Source: Blastochloris tepida
GTDB lineage: Bacteria > Pseudomonadota > Alphaproteobacteria > Rhizobiales > Xanthobacteraceae
DNA length: 64,000 bases
Direction of reading: 5' to 3'
NCBI RefSeq assembly: GCF_003966715.1
Contig: NZ_AP018907.1
Coordinates: 3,150,001 to 3,214,000 of the forward strand
Below are positions 1 to 7,722 of the stretch, in pieces. Positions within the stretch are counted from its first letter, which is position 1, and each line of letters opens with the position of its first letter. Under the pieces are notes generated by a model. It was given only the letters and a program-made list of their open reading frames with translations. It had not been told where the DNA came from and searched no databases. Both the position numbers and the translations under genes were made by a program.

Positions 1-1032
1 CTGTTTCCGACCGCCGCCCACGCCGCGGCCTGGGGCGTGTTCGTTGCCGGCATCGCCGAACTCGCCCTCCTGATGGCCGATGCGCGCCGCGCCGGCATCC
101 TGCCGCCCTTCCGCCGGCCGCGCTGGAACGGCGCGGTCGCCCGCTTCTTCAAGGCGCTGGGGCCGGCGACCATCGGCTCGATGGGCACGCAGATCGCGCT
201 GTTCGCCGACACCATCATCGCCTCGCTGCTGCCGGTCGGGGCGCTGTCGGCGCTCTATTTCGCCGACCGCCTGCAGCAATTGCCGATCGGCGTCATCGGC
301 ATCGCCGCCGGCACCGTGCTGCTGCCGGAGATGTCGCGGCGGCTCGCGGTCGGCGACGAGGCGGGCGCCGCCGCGGCCCAGCGCCGGGTGATCGCCATCA
401 CGCTGCTCCTGGCGGTGCCGTGCCTCGCGGTGTTTCTGATCATCCCGCATCTGGTGATGAAGGCGCTGTTCGCGCGCGGTGCCTTCACCAATGCCGATGC
501 GGTGGTGGCCGGCCAGACGCTCGCGGCCTACGCGACCGGCCTTCTGCCCTTCGTGGTGCTGCGGGCGTTCGTGGCGCCGTTCCATGCCCGGCGCGACACC
601 TTCACGCCGATGGTGGCGGCGTTCGCCGGGGTGTTCGTCAATGTGGCGCTGAAGGTGGCGCTGATGGCGCCGCTGGCGCAGATCGGCCTCGCGCTCGGCA
701 CCGCGGCCGGCGCCTGGATCAATGTCGGCCTCCTCGCCGTGCTGGCGGTGCGCCGCGGCTTTCCCGGCCTCGACCGCGGCACGGTGGCGACCGCGGCTCG
801 GATCTTCGCCGCCGGCGGCGCGCTGGCGCTGGTGCTGGTGTTCGCCGAGGCGCCGCTGCGCACCGCGCTCGCCGGCCTGCCGCTGCATGACGAGCTGACG
901 CTGGTCGTGCTCGGGATCGTCGGTGCGCTGGTCTATATCGGCGTGGTGCTGGCGCTGTTCGGTCGGCGTCGGCTGCGGGCGCTGCTGGGGCGGCGGGCGG
1001 CGCCGTCCAGCCCCTCGATCACGGAAAGGTGA
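1..1032 (+). CDS. murJ: MurJ lipid II flippase, C-terminal part (cut by window start)
   Basis: This is the 3' end of an inner-membrane MOP-superfamily flippase that moves lipid II across the cytoplasmic membrane for peptidoglycan synthesis. The reading frame is open from base 1 and no start lies in the window, so the N-terminal part is missing. About 344 residues remain, with a run of hydrophobic helices. The stretch ADRLQQLPIGVIGIAAGTVLLPEMSR is the family signature, and the FARGAF and PFHARRDTFTPM motifs are also typical. The protein ends in a basic Arg-rich tail. A second complete MurJ homologue lies at 38983-40542. Seen: motifs and truncation. Inferred: flippase activity. Confidence 0.9.
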   Translation: MFPTAAHAAAWGVFVAGIAELALLMADARRAGILPPFRRPRWNGAVARFFKALGPATIGSMGTQIALFADTIIASLLPVGALSALYFADRLQQLPIGVIGIAAGTVLLPEMSRRLAVGDEAGAAAAQRRVIAITLLLAVPCLAVFLIIPHLVMKALFARGAFTNADAVVAGQTLAAYATGLLPFVVLRAFVAPFHARRDTFTPMVAAFAGVFVNVALKVALMAPLAQIGLALGTAAGAWINVGLLAVLAVRRGFPGLDRGTVATAARIFAAGGALALVLVFAEAPLRTALAGLPLHDELTLVVLGIVGALVYIGVVLALFGRRRLRALLGRRAAPSSPSITER

Positions 1033-1413
1033 CCGAAGGTCAGCCCCGATCGAACCGCATGGCCAGTTGCGGTAGAAACCGACCGGACGGGCCGTGACCC
1101 CTTTCGCGGGCTCGCCGGAAATCCTCTGTCCGGGCAGGGGGTTTTCGCAGCCTGGCACACCGCGGCCGGCCTGATCGTCCCGCCGCCGCCCGTTGCGGCG
1201 TGCCTGCTGGGCGGGCACGTTTCGCCTCGCCGGGGTGTCCGGCGCATCGGCCATCGCTGGCGTTGATGGATTGGCAGCAATAGATCGCGTTTGATTGTCG
1301 TCGCGTCCCGGTGCCATAGGAAGGTCAGGACGCCGTCAGGCATACTGTCTTGAATAGGCGCCGTCCGTCCTGCGCGATCAGGCATTCTTTCGGGCGGCGG
1401 CAGGGGAAGCCAC
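1033..1413. other. Intergenic region upstream of the RND efflux operon
   Basis: About 380 bases without a supported gene. The last 15 bases hold a Shine-Dalgarno-like AGGGGAAG before the efflux adaptor start. The rest probably carries the operon promoter, but I could not assign -35/-10 boxes or an operator. No TetR or LysR regulator gene adjoins the pump here. Confidence 0.5.
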
Positions 1414-2607
1414 ATGCAATTCAGGAGCGCCGGCCCGCGCGGCCTCGGCATCGCCGTCTTGACTGTCGTCGCGGTCGGTCTACTCGCCGGCTGCGGCCAG
1501 AGCCCGCCGCCGGCAGCGCCGCCGGCACCCGCCGTCACCGTGGCCAATCCGGTGCGCAAGGTGGTCTCCGAGACCGACGAATTCGTCGGCCGCTTCATTG
1601 CGGTCGACGCGGTCGAGGTGCGGGCGCGGGTGTCGGGTTATCTCGACGCGGTGCATTTCACCGACGGTCAGCTCGTCAAGCAGGGCGACCTGCTGTTCAC
1701 CATAGACCGGCGGCCGTTCGAGACGACGCTGGCCCAGGCCAAGGCCAATCTGGCCCAGGCCAAGGCCAACCTCGCCTTCACGGAGACCGACCTCAACCGC
1801 GCCCAGCAGCTGGTGCGCGACAAGACCATCACCGAGCAGACCTTCGACCAGCGGATCCAGGCCAAGCGGGTCGCCGAGGCCAATGTGGCGGCACAGGAAG
1901 CGGCGGTGCAGCAGGCCGAGCTCGACCTGACCTTCACCGAGCTGCGCGCCCCGGTCTCCGGCCGCATCGGCGACCGCCGGGTGTCGCCCGGCAACCTCGT
2001 CACCGGCGGCGTCACCGGGAACACCACGCTGCTCGCCACCATCGTCTCCACCGATCCGATCCGCTTCGAGTTCACCATCGATGAAGCCTCCTTCATCCGC
2101 TACCAGCGGCTGGCCAAGGAAGGGGTCGACAGCATCTCCAGCCGCGATCATCAGGCTCCGGTGCTGCTGCGGCTGATCGACGAGAAGGCGTTCAGCCACA
2201 AGGGCCGGATGGATTTCATCGACAATGTGGTCGACAAGAGTTCGGGCACCATTCGCGGCCGCGCCGAGTTCGACAATGCCGGCGGCCTGTTCACGCCCGG
2301 CGTGTTCGCCCGCATCCAGGTGCCGGCGGCCAAGCCCGGTGAGGCGCTGCTGGTGCCGGATGTCGCCATCGGCAGCGAGCAGGTCCGCAAGTTCGTCTAT
2401 GTCGTCGGCGACGACAACGTGGCGAAGCCGAAATACGTCGTGCTCGGCCAGCTCGTCGACGGGCTGCGGGTGATCCGCGAGGGGCTGTCGCCCGATGACC
2501 GCGTGGTGGTCAACGGCGTCGCCCGCATCCGGCCGATGATGAAGGTGACGCCGCAGCCGCAGGGCGCACCCGCGCCCGGCCCGAGCGCCGCAGCCCCGGC
2601 CAAGTAA
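1414..2607 (+). CDS. RND efflux periplasmic adaptor (membrane fusion lipoprotein)
   Basis: Periplasmic adaptor of a tripartite resistance-nodulation-division exporter (AcrA/MexA family), linking the inner-membrane pump to an outer-membrane channel. The 397-residue length is normal. It starts with a lipoprotein signal ending in the lipobox LLAGC (Cys27). A split biotinyl-lipoyl domain flanks a coiled-coil hairpin rich in Ala/Gln (AQAKANLAQAKANL). A beta-barrel follows, and the tail is Pro/Ala-rich. AGGGGAAG lies just upstream of the ATG. The pump gene follows 134 nt downstream on the same strand. No outer-membrane channel gene is in the window. The exported substrate is unknown. Confidence 0.93.
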   Translation: MQFRSAGPRGLGIAVLTVVAVGLLAGCGQSPPPAAPPAPAVTVANPVRKVVSETDEFVGRFIAVDAVEVRARVSGYLDAVHFTDGQLVKQGDLLFTIDRRPFETTLAQAKANLAQAKANLAFTETDLNRAQQLVRDKTITEQTFDQRIQAKRVAEANVAAQEAAVQQAELDLTFTELRAPVSGRIGDRRVSPGNLVTGGVTGNTTLLATIVSTDPIRFEFTIDEASFIRYQRLAKEGVDSISSRDHQAPVLLRLIDEKAFSHKGRMDFIDNVVDKSSGTIRGRAEFDNAGGLFTPGVFARIQVPAAKPGEALLVPDVAIGSEQVRKFVYVVGDDNVAKPKYVVLGQLVDGLRVIREGLSPDDRVVVNGVARIRPMMKVTPQPQGAPAPGPSAAAPAK

Positions 2608-2731
2608 TGCAGTTTCCGGCGGACCCGCCGGAAAGCTGCATTCCGATCGTCGAAAATCCCGTTCCCGAACAAGGGCTTTCGGCGAGATTGTTTCAGGGAT
2701 CCCGAAGGGATCATCCGGAAACCGTATAAGG
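2608..2731. repeat. Intergenic palindromic repeat, copy 1 (inside the efflux operon)
   Basis: Member of a dispersed family. It has a TTCCGG-type palindrome next to the adaptor stop codon, then a stem with a TCGAAAATCCC arm and a GGGCTTTCGGCGA arm, then ATCCCGAAGGGAT and finally CCGGAAACCGTAT at 2715-2727. It occupies nearly the whole gap between the two pump genes and ends about 10 nt before the permease start, so it lies within the presumed polycistronic transcript. Confidence 0.75.
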
Positions 2732-2741
2732 TTCCGCCCCC

Positions 2742-5700
2742 ATGCGATTGTCCCATTTCTTCATCGACCGGCCGATCTTTGCCTCGGTGGTGTCGATCGT
2801 CTTCATCATCCTCGGCGGCGTGGCGTTCCTGCGCCTGCCGGTCGCGCAGTATCCGGAGATCGCACCGCCGGTGATCAACGTCACCGGCCAGTTTCCGGGC
2901 GCAAGCTCTGAAACGGTGGCCGCCACCGTGGTGGCGCCGATCGAGCAGCAGATCAACGGCGTGGAGGGGATGCTCTATATCTCCTCCAACTCCACCGCGG
3001 ACGGCCGCTTCACCATCTCGGTGACGTTCGAGCTTGGCGTCAATCTCGACATCGCCCAGGTGCAGGTGCAGAATCGTGTCGCCATCGCGACGCCGCGTCT
3101 GCCGAGCCAAGTGCAGCAGATCGGCGTCACGGTCGCGAAAAGCTCGCCCAACATCCTGATGGTGGTGAACCTCTATTCGCCCGACAAGTCGCGCGACACG
3201 CTGTTCATCTCCAACTACGCCAACATCCAGATCAAGGACGTGCTCTCGCGCGTCGACGGCGTCGGCTCGATCACCGTGTTCGGCAGCCGCGACTACGCCA
3301 TGCAGGTGTGGCTCGATCCCTACCGGCTGCAGTCGCTGAACCTGACGGCGGGCGACGTCACCGCCGCGCTTCAGGCGCAGAACATCCAGGTGGCGTCGGG
3401 CGTGCTCAACCAGCCGCCGGTGCCGAACCAGCTCGCCTTCCAGGTGGCGGTGCAGACGCTGGGCCGCCTCACCGAGCCCGAGCAGTTCGCCAACATCGTG
3501 GTCAAGCAGACCGAGAACGCCATCGTCCGCGTCAAGGACGTGGCGCGGGTGGAGCTGACGGCGCAGGACTACACCTCGACCTCCTATCTCGACCGCAACC
3601 CGTCCGTGGCGCTGGGCGTGTTCCAGCGGCCGGGCTCCAACGCGCTCACCACCGGCACGGCGATCATCAAGACGATGGATGAGCTCGCCAAGTCTTTCCC
3701 GCCGGGCATCAAGCACGCCATCATCTACAACCCCACCCAGTTCATCTCCGAATCCGTCAATGCGGTGATCGAGACCATGCTGGAGGCGGTGGTCCTGGTG
3801 GTGTTGGTGGTCGTCCTGTTCCTGCAGACCTGGCGGGCGGCGGTCATCCCGATCCTGGCGATTCCGATCTCGCTGATCGGCACCTTCTTCGTGATGAGTG
3901 CCGCCGGGTTCTCCCTCAACAATCTGTCGCTGTTCGGGCTGGTGCTGGCCATCGGCATCGTGGTCGACGACGCCATCGTGGTGGTGGAGAACGTCGAGCG
4001 CAACATCGCCGACGGGATGGAGCCGCACGCGGCGGCCCGCAAAACCATGGACGAGGTCGGCGCGGCCCTGGTCGCCATCGCGCTGGTGCTGTGCGCGGTG
4101 TTCATCCCCTCGATGTTCATCACCGGCATCTCGGGCCAGTTCTACAAGCAGTTCGCCCTCACCATCGCCAGCGCCACGGTGATCTCGCTGATCATCTCGC
4201 TGACGCTGTCGCCGGCGATGTGCGCGCTGCTGCTGAAGCCCCACGATCCGCGCCACCGCGACAAATGGTGGGAGAAGCCCATCCATGCCTTCTTCCGCGG
4301 CTTCAACTTCGGCTTCAACGGCTTGGCCCGCGGCTATTCCTGGGTGGTGGGCAAGGTGGTGCGCATTGCGGTGGTGATGCTGATCGCCTATGCCGGCATC
4401 ATCGCCGCCGGCCTCAACTTCTTTGCGGACACGCCCAAGGGCTTCATTCCGCAGCAGGACCGCGGCTATCTGATCGTCGCCTCCCAGCTGCCGCCGGGCG
4501 CCGCCATCAGCCGTACCGACGAGGTGATGCGCCGTGCCGCCGACATGGTGCTGGAGACGCCGGGCGTCGGCCACGTCGTCAACATCGTCGGCTTCTCGGG
4601 GGCGACGTTCACCAACGCCCCCAACGCGGGCGCGATGTTCGTGATCCTGGAGCCGTTCGACCAGCGCAAGGGCGATCCGCGCAAGACGCCCGCCGCCATC
4701 CAGGGCGCGCTGTTCGGCAAGTTCGCGGCGATCCAGGATGCGTTCATGATCGTGGCATTGCCGCCGCCGGTCGACGGCATCGGCAACGCCGGCGGCTACC
4801 GCATGATGATCGAGGACCGCGACGGCCTCGGGCCGCAGGCGCTGCAGGGCGCGGTTTATGCGATGATGGGCAAGGCGGCGCAGACGCCGGGGCTGAAGCA
4901 GGTCTATTCGCTGTTCGAAACCTCGACGCCGCAGCTCTATCTCGACATCGACCGCACCAAGGCGCAGCTGCTCGGCGTCAATCTCGGCGACGCCTTCAAC
5001 GCGCTGCAGATCTATATCGGCTCGTCCTACGTCAACGACCTCAATCTGTTCGGCCGCACCTTCCGGGTGCAGGCGCAGGCCGATGCGCCCTACCGGCTCG
5101 AACCGGACGACGTGCTCAAGCTCCGGGTGCGCAACAAGGCCGGCGAGATGGTGCCGTTCGGCTCGTTCACCACGGTGCGCGACATCTCCGGGCCCTACCG
5201 CACGCCGCGCTACAACATCTATCCGGCGGCCGAGCTCGACGGCGACACCCAGCCCGGCACGTCGCAGGGGCAGGCCATGGCGATCATGGAGAAGCTCGCC
5301 GCCGAAACGCTGCCGCCCGGCATCAGCTATGAGTGGACCGGCATCGCCTTCCAGCAGCAGCGCGCCGGAGACACCGCCACCTTCGCCTTCGTGCTGGGTG
5401 TGGTGTTCGTGTTCCTGGTGTTGGCGGCGCAGTACGAGAGCCTGACGCTGCCCTTGGCGGTGATCCTGATCGTGCCGATGTGTCTCGTCGCCGCGATCAC
5501 CGGCATCCTGCTCAGGGGGATGGACAACAACATCCTGAGCCAGGTCGGCTTCGTGGTGCTGATCGCATTGGCGTCCAAGAACGCCATCCTGATCGTCGAG
5601 TTCGCCAAGCAACTAGAGGACCAGGGCCGCGATCGCTTCGCCGCGGCGGTGGAGGCGGCACGCCTGCGCCTGCGGCCGATCATCATGACGTCGCTCGCCT

Positions 5701-5915
5701 TCATCCTCGGCGTGGTCCCGCTGGCCTGGGCCACCGGTGCCGGTGCGGAACTGCGCCGCGCGCTCGGCACGGCGGTGTTCTCCGGCATGATCGGCGTCAC
5801 CGTGTTCGGCCTCGTCTTCACGCCGGTGTTCTACGTGATCTGCCGCTGGATCGCCGGCTTCGGCGAGCGGCGGGCACGCCGCCGGGCGGAGGCCGAGGGC
5901 ACAGCGGCCGGCTGA
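2742..5915 (+). CDS. RND multidrug efflux permease (HAE1 family)
   Basis: Inner-membrane proton/drug antiporter of the AcrB/MexB type. Its 1057 residues match the family. It has an N-terminal FFIDRPIFASV helix, two large periplasmic loops and twelve expected membrane helices. The proton-relay pair Asp409-Asp410 sits in the TM4 motif GIVVDDAIVVVENVER. The second half repeats the fold, with QVGFVVLIALASKNAILIVEF. It probably forms a trimer that works with the adaptor just upstream. Start: the ATG at 2742, preceded by AAGG. A strong terminator follows at 5936-5970. The drug spectrum cannot be read from the sequence. Confidence 0.95.
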   Translation: MRLSHFFIDRPIFASVVSIVFIILGGVAFLRLPVAQYPEIAPPVINVTGQFPGASSETVAATVVAPIEQQINGVEGMLYISSNSTADGRFTISVTFELGVNLDIAQVQVQNRVAIATPRLPSQVQQIGVTVAKSSPNILMVVNLYSPDKSRDTLFISNYANIQIKDVLSRVDGVGSITVFGSRDYAMQVWLDPYRLQSLNLTAGDVTAALQAQNIQVASGVLNQPPVPNQLAFQVAVQTLGRLTEPEQFANIVVKQTENAIVRVKDVARVELTAQDYTSTSYLDRNPSVALGVFQRPGSNALTTGTAIIKTMDELAKSFPPGIKHAIIYNPTQFISESVNAVIETMLEAVVLVVLVVVLFLQTWRAAVIPILAIPISLIGTFFVMSAAGFSLNNLSLFGLVLAIGIVVDDAIVVVENVERNIADGMEPHAAARKTMDEVGAALVAIALVLCAVFIPSMFITGISGQFYKQFALTIASATVISLIISLTLSPAMCALLLKPHDPRHRDKWWEKPIHAFFRGFNFGFNGLARGYSWVVGKVVRIAVVMLIAYAGIIAAGLNFFADTPKGFIPQQDRGYLIVASQLPPGAAISRTDEVMRRAADMVLETPGVGHVVNIVGFSGATFTNAPNAGAMFVILEPFDQRKGDPRKTPAAIQGALFGKFAAIQDAFMIVALPPPVDGIGNAGGYRMMIEDRDGLGPQALQGAVYAMMGKAAQTPGLKQVYSLFETSTPQLYLDIDRTKAQLLGVNLGDAFNALQIYIGSSYVNDLNLFGRTFRVQAQADAPYRLEPDDVLKLRVRNKAGEMVPFGSFTTVRDISGPYRTPRYNIYPAAELDGDTQPGTSQGQAMAIMEKLAAETLPPGISYEWTGIAFQQQRAGDTATFAFVLGVVFVFLVLAAQYESLTLPLAVILIVPMCLVAAITGILLRGMDNNILSQVGFVVLIALASKNAILIVEFAKQLEDQGRDRFAAAVEAARLRLRPIIMTSLAFILGVVPLAWATGAGAELRRALGTAVFSGMIGVTVFGLVFTPVFYVICRWIAGFGERRARRRAEAEGTAAG

Positions 5916-5935
5916 GGCGACGGCCCCGACAGTCG

Positions 5936-5970
5936 AAAAGTCTCCGGCCCGGCGGGCCGGAGACTTTTTT
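5936..5970. terminator. Rho-independent terminator after the RND operon
   Basis: Near-perfect hairpin: the arm AAAAGTCTCCGGCCC, a 3-nt loop, then GGGCCGGAGACTTTTTT. The A-run and T-run on either side make it usable in both directions. It closes the efflux operon. Confidence 0.93.
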
Positions 5971-5992
5971 GTCGCGCGAACCTGCGCTGCCG

Positions 5993-6077
5993 GTCATTCC
6001 CGGCCGGGACGCGAATGGGGAATTGGTTCCCCTCCCTCACATCGCGATCGCGACGCGAGCCGGGGGCGACGGGGGCG
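5993..6077. repeat. Palindromic repeat of the GGGAAC/GACGACGG type, copy a
   Basis: It contains TCATTCCCGGCCGGGACGC, GGTTCCCCTCCCTC and CGCGATCGCG, and ends near GCCGGGGGCGACGG. It lies just 3' of the DUF2283 gene. Related copies lie at 6407-6459 and 6771-6843. Confidence 0.6.
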
Positions 6078-6109
6078 ACGGGGGCGGTGTCGGCAGCCGC
6101 GAAGATCGG

Positions 6110-6331
6110 TTATTCCGCCGCGTCGGAGCGGGGGGCCTTCGGAACCGGTGCGGCCAGCCAGTCTCCCGGTGCCAGCACGTGCTTGGCCGACAGGATTTCG
6201 CTGCCGAGGATGCGGCCCTCGGCATCGAAATCATAGATGAACGGCCCGGCTTCCTGGGTCTTGGCAATCTGACCTTGGCCGATACGCACATGGACCGCAT
6301 CGGCCTCCGGATCGCAGGTGACGTCTGTCAT
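6110..6331 (-). CDS. DUF2283 family small protein
   Basis: A 73-residue protein beginning MTDVTCDPEADAVHVRIGQG. This matches the DUF2283 pattern, in which a short beta-rich domain opens with D-x-x-ADA-x-x-V-x-I and continues with DxxGxIxGxEIL (here DFDAEGRILGSEIL). The function of the family is unknown; some members sit beside toxin-like genes. I chose the ATG at 6331, where GAGGCGACGGCC lies upstream, because the longer upstream frame reads through repeat sequence. It stands alone between repeat copies a and b. Confidence 0.7.
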   Translation of the reverse strand: MTDVTCDPEADAVHVRIGQGQIAKTQEAGPFIYDFDAEGRILGSEILSAKHVLAPGDWLAAPVPKAPRSDAAE

Positions 6332-6406
6332 GGCCGTCGCCTCGCGTTCCTGTCGAACATCGCGCTTATAATCCCACGCTCCAAAGGCTCGCGGCAAAGG
6401 CCGGCT

Positions 6407-6459
6407 CTCCCCGGTCGTTCCCGGCCGAGCCGCTTTAGCGGCGAGGGGAAGGGAACCCA
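6407..6459. repeat. Palindromic repeat of the GGGAAC/GACGACGG type, copy b
   Basis: Reads CCCCGGTCGTTCCCGGC, then GAGGGGAAGGGAACCCATC. It is approximately the reverse complement of copy c at 6771-6843, so the two bracket the GIY-YIG gene as inverted repeats. Confidence 0.65.
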
Positions 6460-6482
6460 TCTTGAATGCAAGCGGGACGGCG

Positions 6483-6767
6483 ATGTTCTTCGTCTACATG
6501 CTCGCCAGCAAACCCAATGGCACGCTTTATATCGGCGTGACGCGGAACCTCATCCGCCGCGTCCATGAGCACCGGATAAAGGCCGTGCCCGGCTTCACCG
6601 CCAAGTACGACGTCACCCGCCTCGTCCATGTCGAGACGTTCAATGATCCCGAAACCGCCATCACCCGCGAGAAGCAGCTCAAGGGCTGGAACCGGGCGTG
6701 GAAGATCAGGCTGATCGAGCGGGAGAACCCGGAGTGGCGGGATCTGTTCGATGAATTGGCCGGATGA
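6483..6767 (+). CDS. GIY-YIG nuclease domain protein
   Basis: Single-domain GIY-YIG protein of 94 residues, close to the usual size of stand-alone UvrC-N-like proteins. The hallmark strands are FVYMLASKPNGTLYIGVT, where VYM and YIG replace GIY-YIG. They are followed by the conserved Arg of NLIRRVHEH, the catalytic-type Glu region and the KQLKGWNRAWK motif near the C terminus. A TTG at 6462 would extend the frame by 7 residues into repeat b, so I prefer the ATG at 6483. Members of this family cleave or nick DNA, but the role of these small proteins is unsettled. It is flanked by inverted repeat copies b and c. Confidence 0.85.
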   Translation: MFFVYMLASKPNGTLYIGVTRNLIRRVHEHRIKAVPGFTAKYDVTRLVHVETFNDPETAITREKQLKGWNRAWKIRLIERENPEWRDLFDELAG

Positions 6768-6770
6768 TGC

Positions 6771-6843
6771 TTGAATGGGCTGAAGGAAGATGGGTCCCCT
6801 TCCCTCGCATCGCTGTCGCGATGCTCGCCGGGGACGACGGGGG
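6771..6843. repeat. Palindromic repeat of the GGGAAC/GACGACGG type, copy c
   Basis: Reads GATGGGTCCCCTTCCCTCGC, an inner CATCGCTGTCGCGATG hairpin, then GCCGGGGACGACGG. It is inverted relative to copy b across the GIY-YIG gene and touches the 3' end of the AbiJ-like gene at 6847. Confidence 0.65.
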
Positions 6844-6846
6844 GCG

Positions 6847-7719
6847 TCAAACGGGAAGCTTCAGCTTGATGTAAGCAATGAACGAAGCGCAGGCAGAGAC
6901 GAAGAACAACGCTTCCGGGAGACCTACGTTATCGTTTTCTTCAAATACGAGGGCGTGGCGGATACCTTTCTCGTCGCTTGAATAGGCATAGAGTTTTTCA
7001 AATGCTCCGCGCAACGCGGGATGGAAGTGGTCCCTGTCGAGCTTATTCAACGCGCGCGAGAGCACCGCGTTTGGGTCCCCGGTCACATCCCGTGCCGCGC
7101 TTTCGACAGCATGAATCGATTCGCGAACGACGCCTCGATAATCACCGCGATTGAGAGCGTCGAAGGCGGCCTGCAAGTGCGTCTTTGCTCCGAAAAATCT
7201 AGAATTAAAAATCTCTGCAACATTGGCCTTCAATGACTGAGCCTGCTGTTCATCGGCAACTGGCACAAACGTGCTAGACTGAATAATTAACCGATATGGT
7301 GAGAAAGGCCTATCGATAGCGTATGCAACATTTTCGGGAAACCCCTCTGGGCAATAATCGCTCCTCAAAAGAAACGTTAGCGTTCCAAATATGTCTATGT
7401 AGCTTCCTTTTGAAAATAATGATTTCCATCTTTCATAAAATTCCCCGTCGTTATCAAACTGATACTGGAACTCGTCGGCGAAGCGATATCTGTAATCAAT
7501 ATGCTCAGAAAGAAACCAGCTTAATGCTGGCTCATCAAGCTCATATCCCCCATAGCCCGCTTCTGAAATCAATTTGGCTGTTGTTCTGTAAAACGCATTC
7601 CACAATCCAGATCGAATTCTCTGATCCAATTCACCCCATTTCAAAATCGCTGGATACCGAGGCTGTCCCTCGGCTTCCGCAAACGATACTTTCGTGCGGT
7701 CCAAGGGCTCGTCCGTCAT
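6847..7719 (-). CDS. HEPN/AbiJ-like protein of unknown function, candidate phage-defence gene
   Basis: A 290-residue soluble protein. Residues about 22-110 (KWGELDQRIRSGLWNAFY onward) resemble the N-terminal AbiJ-NTD4-type domain of abortive-infection proteins. The C-terminal part (about 190-285) looks HEPN-like. It has RESIHAVESAARDVTG, then a leucine-rich ALNKLDRD helix, HPALRGAFEKLYAYSSDEKGIRHAL, and a final helical segment. It starts 3 nt after the lepA stop, and the RBS-like GGTGGATGGGTGAGAG lies within the lepA 3' end, so the two are probably translationally coupled. Base composition is clearly AT-richer than lepA, which suggests transfer. The family call is from memory of motif patterns; an RNase role is inference. 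Confidence 0.55.
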   Translation of the reverse strand: MTDEPLDRTKVSFAEAEGQPRYPAILKWGELDQRIRSGLWNAFYRTTAKLISEAGYGGYELDEPALSWFLSEHIDYRYRFADEFQYQFDNDGEFYERWKSLFSKGSYIDIFGTLTFLLRSDYCPEGFPENVAYAIDRPFSPYRLIIQSSTFVPVADEQQAQSLKANVAEIFNSRFFGAKTHLQAAFDALNRGDYRGVVRESIHAVESAARDVTGDPNAVLSRALNKLDRDHFHPALRGAFEKLYAYSSDEKGIRHALVFEENDNVGLPEALFFVSACASFIAYIKLKLPV

Positions 7720-7722
7720 CTC

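Noticed and set aside
2397..5612. Very long minus-strand open frame opposite the RND permease
   Set aside because: His/Arg/Asp-rich composition, no motifs, and complete overlap with a clear RND pump. A GC-rich codon-structure shadow.
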